Source: Metridium senile (Eukaryota; Cnidaria; Anthozoa; Actiniaria; Metridiidae). Taken from it: a stretch of DNA of 64,000 bases. A program made the translations under genes and the position numbers. Every line of letters begins with the position of its first letter. Within the stretch, counting starts at the first letter, position 1. The notes under the pieces are model-generated. The model saw only the letters and a program-made list of their open reading frames with translations. It had not been told where the DNA came from and ran no database searches. Shown here one piece after another: positions 59,090 to 64,000 of the stretch. The DNA is taken from contig OX459106.1 in NCBI GenBank assembly GCA_949775045.1, positions 1,325,727-1,389,726 on the forward strand, read 5' to 3'.

Positions 59090-60620
59090 ATAATGATCAA
59101 TAATGATCAATACGTAACAATAAATGAATAAGATAATTGAATGAATAAATGGGTGCATGAATGAATCCAGGAGGAATGAATGGATGAATGAATGGCTGAA
59201 TAAATGGATGCATGAATGAATGGATGAATAAATAAATGAATGAATGCATGAATGAATGGGTTCATTGGTGGATGAATAAATAAATAAATGAATGAATGGA
59301 TTGATGGATGGTTAGATGGATCAATGAATGAATGGACGAATGAACGGATGGATGAATAAATGGATGGATGGATGGATAGATTGATGGATGGTTAGATGGA
59401 TAAATGAATTAATAGATGAATGAATTGGTGGATGAATAAATTAATGAATGAACAATTCAATGAATGGATGGATGAATGGATGGATGGATGGATGGATAGA
59501 TTGATGGATGGTTAGATGGATAAATGAATTAATAGATGAATGAATTGGTGGATGAATAAATTAATGAATGAACAATTCAATGAATGGATGAATGAATAAA
59601 TGGATGGATGGATGGATAGATTGATGGATGGTTAGATGGATAAATGAATTAATAGATGAATGAATTGGTGGATGAATAAATTAATGAATGAACAATTCAA
59701 TGAATGGATGAATGAATGAACGGATGGTTGGATGAAGAAAAAGATAAATGTATGGATGATTGAATGGAGAGATGAATGAATGAATGCACATATGGATGGT
59801 TAGATGAATGGATGAATGTATCGTATAGGAAATTGAATAAAAATGTTTACTATTATTTCAGCATCGTATTTGTTGATAAACAACAGACAAGAATCCCAAA
59901 AGGCAATAAATGGCATCATTATTTATGTGGATCAGTTCGCACTAGCCTCTAAAAAAAATGTTCAGCTTGACCACAATTCAACACATTTTTGTTTCAGCCA
60001 AATATTATATGGCTGATTGTGTTCACATTGCATGACACAAACGCACAAAATGAATGAATGAATAAATAAATTTATGAATTTATGAATGATTAAATGAATG
60101 AATGGGTGCATGAATAGATGAATGGATGAATGGACGGATGAATGAATAAATAAATTGATGAACTTATGAATGATTAAATGAATGGATGGATGAATGAATG
60201 GATGGATGAATGAATAAATGAATTTATGAATGATTAAATGAATGAATGGATGGATGAATAAATGAATGAATGGAAAAATATATAAATGAATGAATGAACG
60301 GATTAATGGATGAATGAATGAATAAATAAATGGATGAATTTATGAATGATTAAATGAATGAATGGATGGATGAATAAATGAATGTATCAATATGGCTGAT
60401 TATGTTCACATTGCACAACACAAAAAACACAAAATGAATGAATGAATAAATAAATGGATAAATTTATGAATGATTAAATGAATGAATGGGTGCATGAATG
60501 GATGAATGGATAAATGTATAAATGGATGAATGAACGGATCAATGGATGGATGAATGAAAAAATGAATGCATGAATGGATGGATGGCTGGATAAATAAATG
60601 GATTGTATAGGAAATTGAAT
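59090..60620 (+). repeat. degenerate ATGA/ATGG tetranucleotide block
   Basis: Includes three 120-bp near-identical units at about 59360-59715 (GATTGATGGATGGTTAGATG, AATTCAATGAATGG) and a duplicated segment with ATATGGCTGATTNTGTTCAC at about 60007 and 60391. Confidence 0.93.
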
Positions 60621-62543
60621 GAAATATTCAAACAAATAATTTAATTCAACCAATTATTATATGTCTGGTTGTGATCTCAAACCCAAAATGCATGTGTCAA
60701 TCAAACAACAATTATATTCTGGTATCAAGCTAGACTGTACTCTTTGATTGAGCTTGGAACGACTAAAGTTTATTGGTTAGTTTTTAAAAACAATGCACTT
60801 ATGCGGTCATAACAGGTTGTCAAGGCTAGGTTCATATGTTGTTAGGCGGCAAAATTTCATAAAATTAACTATCGGGAATTTAAAATAAACTGTATCTTTG
60901 ATTTAATCAATCAGAAATCAAGTGTGAAATTCTACCACCTAAAAAAGAGTAAACCTTGTCTAAACAGCATTGTGTTATGACCACATTGTTTCATCATTTA
61001 AACTATGGTATTCACATGTACTCGAATAAGCGCTGAAATTTTTCTCTCACTGCATGTCCCCTTTAAGATCAGAACTATTATATTGGGGACTGAGATAACT
61101 AGCTTTTGGTGAAAAAATAAATTTCCAATGCTGTTCTAGAGTAACATAGCGTTAAAGTGCCTATTCAAGGGCAGTGCTTATTCACAGTAACCGATAAAAC
61201 TTTAGCCGTTCCAATCTCAAACAGAGAAAGTATTTATAACTTGCCAAAAATTGTGGTACAAATTTAATTCTAGATTCAAAATAGTTTGGCTGACATACTA
61301 AGCGACAAGAAGTTTAAGATTTTCATTGAAATTGCGGTTAAATGTCACGTAAGATTTGACAGTTTTGACAGATTTGATTTCTTCTGAGGCTGGCTGGAGA
61401 TTTCTAGATACAAAAAGATTTCTGACAGTACAAAATTAATTCTAGATTCAAAATAATTTGGCTGGCATACTAAGCGACAAGAAGTTTAAGATTTTCATTG
61501 AAATTGCTGTTTAATGTCACATAAGATTTGACAGTTTTGACATTTAACCAAAATTTGATTTGCTCCAATGCAAGCTGGAGGCTTCTTTGAAGATTGGTAG
61601 TATGAGACAATGTTTAGTAAAACTAGCAAAAGAAGTTATGAAATTCTTATAATTAAAATGTCTGTCAAAGATTTTGCCATATGCAAACAGGCCTTAAAAA
61701 GGGAGACTAGAACATTTTTTTCTTGTAGAATTAGAGAAAAATTATAATAAATATTAAACACATATAATTTAAAATAAAATTAAAAGTCAAAAATCTAGCT
61801 AATACAATATTTAAAAATACGTTTATTACAGAATTAAAGGGATAATAAAAATGTTATGTCAACAAAATATTTATTTTTGAATAGAATTGTCAATTTAAAA
61901 ATATTAATAACAATAGCTATTGAAATTTATATATAGAAAATTCAGTATTTCGCTCAATATTTATTATAATTTGGGTTCATAGAAAACATGCAATCCTTCG
62001 TTTGAATTTTGGCGAAATTCCAGGTTTAAAATATGAAATATGAATTCGAAAAGACAAATATAGCTTAGTTTTGGGTCCAAAAAGTCAACAAAAATGATAA
62101 GATATTTTAATTCTAAATATTTTAAAATGAATTTGCTCTTTTAACTGATCAATTTTCTTGCTGAAAATGAATTATATTTGCTCTAAAGTTAGGAAAATTC
62201 AAAATGTATTGTATTCGAAGTAAAAAAAAAAAAAAACAGAGTTCACACGAAATTCATTTCATTAACTCAAAATATAAATCAGTTTATTAGATTTTCTTAT
62301 CCAAAACATTAAAAAAACCTCTTAAACATGTTTAATAAACTGTTGTTTGAATAACAATTTTAGAACGGCTATATGAATCGTTAACTTCAGTAACAAATTG
62401 GGCAATTTTTCAAGTGTTTTAAATCAATTATTGAGGTTGAAAGAACTTGCATTTTTGATCTGTCGCCGGCTTCTTCTTGCTCACATTCGCGACGGAAAAC
62501 CTCAAAAAACTACCACTAAAATCTAGTATTTTCAACAACTTAC
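60621..62543. repeat. AT-rich sequence with a MITE and a 172-bp duplication
   Basis: 61017-61190 is a decayed CGAATAAGCGC-type MITE. TAATTCTAGATTCAAAATA ... AGCGACAAGAAGTTTAAG ... TTTGACAGTTTTGACA occurs twice, at about 61265-61375 and 61437-61547. The rest is AT-rich with no gene seen. Confidence 0.7.
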
Positions 62544-62899
62544 CTTCAAAAGTAAAGCGAGTTTCCCTCCAAGTTAGTGATACATCGTTTTTATGCAGTT
62601 TTAGAGCTCCGTTTTAAAGATTTTTGGCAAAGAAGATGTGAGAAACCTTTTCGGACTTTTTTTGTTGACAATTAATCCGGTGGTTGTTAAGTGCCATTTT
62701 ACACTTTTGACTACACAGATCACGGTAAAGCTCCACCAACTGAGAAATAAACCTTCATTTAAAAGATTTTCGTCTCCAAGATGGCCTTAGTGTGTCACAA
62801 ACTCAACTTTTCAACATCAAAATTAACGAGGGTTCCAAGTTAGAATCTCGCTCGCGCCGCCATGTTTTCGATGTAAATGACGTCATTGACCATATTTGG
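62544..62899 (-). promoter_or_regulatory. candidate promoter and non-coding first exon (possibly of KIF17)
   Basis: A CRE palindrome TGACGTCA (62878-62885) and a CArG box CCATATTTGG (62890-62899) stand just upstream, on -, of a GC-rich AACATGGCGGCGCGAGCGAG. A consensus donor (GAAG/GTAAGT) follows at 62544. All ATGs between give short frames (7, 27 and 3 codons). KIF17's coding exon 1 has an acceptor-like TAATTATAG 10 bp before its ATG, so a 4.5-kb 5' UTR intron is possible. Confidence 0.4.
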
Positions 62900-63321
62900 A
62901 AAAGATCATTATGATGGTAAAACTGGTAACTAGGCAACGTACAACAAATCTGGGGAAAATATATTTTGAAATATTAAAAAAAATGTAGAAAAAAAATCAA
63001 GAACTATTTATAAAACTTTTTCAATAAATCATTTTGAAATTTAGATTTATTTATTTGACAATTTAATACTTTATTTTGTATTTTTTTTCATATCGAAAGA
63101 AGTGATAATTATTTTAAAATTTTAATCGAGTAGGCCTTTGTAAGATTTTTTTACAAATTTTGCTTTATTCCGATATTCATATTTTCCGCTAATTATCTTT
63201 AGTCGGTAGTAAAAATAAAATAACGTTAAGAAAGAAAAAAAGGAAACAAAAAGAAAAGGAAACTTCAGAAAGAAAGGAAAGAAAAAGAAAACGAGAAAAA
63301 AGGAAAATAAGTTTTAGTTCC
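62900..63321. other. no feature recognised
   Basis: AT-rich sequence ending in an AAAG-rich purine run (63225-63310). Confidence 0.5.
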
Positions 63322-63554
63322 CAACCTCGTTCCCAGGGCCCTCTCAGTTCGCTAATGGGTGAGGGCCCTGGGAACGAGGTTGTTTAGTTCCGCGTCTGGA
63401 ATCGATCCTTCAAGATCTGGATGGCATTAGAGCTTGATCTTGCCACAAGACAACGTACATTTACATGACAATAGACCCACTGACAATGCAACCTCGTTCC
63501 CAGGGCCCTCTCCACCCTAAAGAGAAGGGAGAGGGCCCTGGGAACGAGGTTGCT
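63322..63554. mobile_element. two CCTCGTTCCCAGGGCCCTC hairpins
   Basis: Two hairpin elements of about 62-66 bp (63322-63383 and 63487-63554), each made of AACCTCGTTCCCAGGGCCCT and its inverse around different short loops. They are 105 bp apart. Confidence 0.85.
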
Positions 63555-63588
63555 GACAATGCGGATGAAAGACTAGAAGTTTTTCGAT

Positions 63589-63890
63589 TATACACCTATT
63601 TCAATCATCGTTGTCGCAAACAAAGCCAAAGTTAGCACTCTGAAGCCTGCAAAGGATATCGGTAATATGAACTGAATGTGTGATTTATTACGCGCTTTTT
63701 GAATAAATATTTGTTTCATAATCTATCACTGCAAAACTTGTTATGTTCATATACCACAAATACTTACAACCAAAAATATACTATGAATCGAATAAGGCGA
63801 TAACAAGAGAAGAAATATCGACATCCTTTGCAGGCTTTAGAGTGTGGACTGTGGCTTTATTTGCGACAACGATTTTTGACTGGGTGTATA
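63589..63890. mobile_element. MITE, ATACACCTATTTCAA family, copy 3
   Basis: Ends ATACACCTATTTCAATCATC / GATTTTTGACTGGGTGTATA; GCCTGCAAAGGATATCGGTA and its inverse mark the inner arms. Confidence 0.85.
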
Positions 63891-64000
63891 TTAGGTGTAT
63901 ATTAACGCATCGTGCCACAAGACCACGTAAATTTATATAACAATATACCAATTGACAATGCAGAAAAATGACTTGATGTTTTTCGATTATATAAATCGAT

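Overview
The window looks like nuclear DNA of a metazoan, most likely a marine invertebrate and plausibly a cnidarian. The reasons are AT-rich sequence, animal genes split by GT-AG introns of roughly 0.1-5 kb, a CR1/L2-type non-LTR retrotransposon tail, tRNA-derived SINEs, and an extreme load of short inverted-repeat elements (MITEs) and microsatellites. The cnidarian placement rests partly on my recollection of the CCTCGTTCCCAGGG hairpin family and is not proven here.

Three conserved genes can be read exon by exon. (1) An aquaglyceroporin on + (exons 5917-9857, then one of two candidate terminal exons at 12867-13039 or 14532-14590). (2) ETHE1, the mitochondrial persulfide dioxygenase, on - (nine coding exons, 26964 down to 16374, 242 aa). 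(3) KIF17/OSM-3-type homodimeric kinesin-2 on - (five coding exons, 58068 down to 51425, 875 aa), with a possible non-coding first exon and promoter at 62.5-62.9 kb.

Between ETHE1 and KIF17 (28.9-46.3 kb) lies a group of small secreted-protein genes. Two head-to-head paralogues (A on -, 30773 to 28919; B on +, 34721 to 39744) have a near-identical signal peptide, a divergent Cys-containing segment and a near-identical second exon. Further on are two copies of a Cys-rich WAP-like exon on - (C at 41313-41486 with its signal-peptide exon at 42393-42444; D at 46104-46280 with no first exon found). I do not recognise orthologues for these. A possible small membrane-protein gene sits at 47.8-48.4 kb.

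The rest is repeats: tri-, penta- and hexanucleotide arrays (GAT/CAT types, AGACA, ATTCT, GGTCGT, AAT, GATAAC), minisatellites (18, 28, 51, 69 and 95 bp units), at least twenty inverted-repeat MITEs (several nested), two copies of an element with CAGGGTTCG termini and perfect 6-bp target duplications, a THAP-derived fold-back element, four copies of one tRNA-derived SINE, and a repeat carrying a hammerhead-ribozyme-like core. Most long open frames in the window are translations of these arrays, not genes.

The three conserved genes have no evident functional link to one another: solute channel, sulfide catabolism and ciliary transport. The most unusual signals are the A/B peptide pair, the WAP-like exons running into a repeat-encoded acidic tail, the four-fold copied splice donor of KIF17 exon 2, the hammerhead-like repeat, and two different MITEs inserted at the same TA of one older element.
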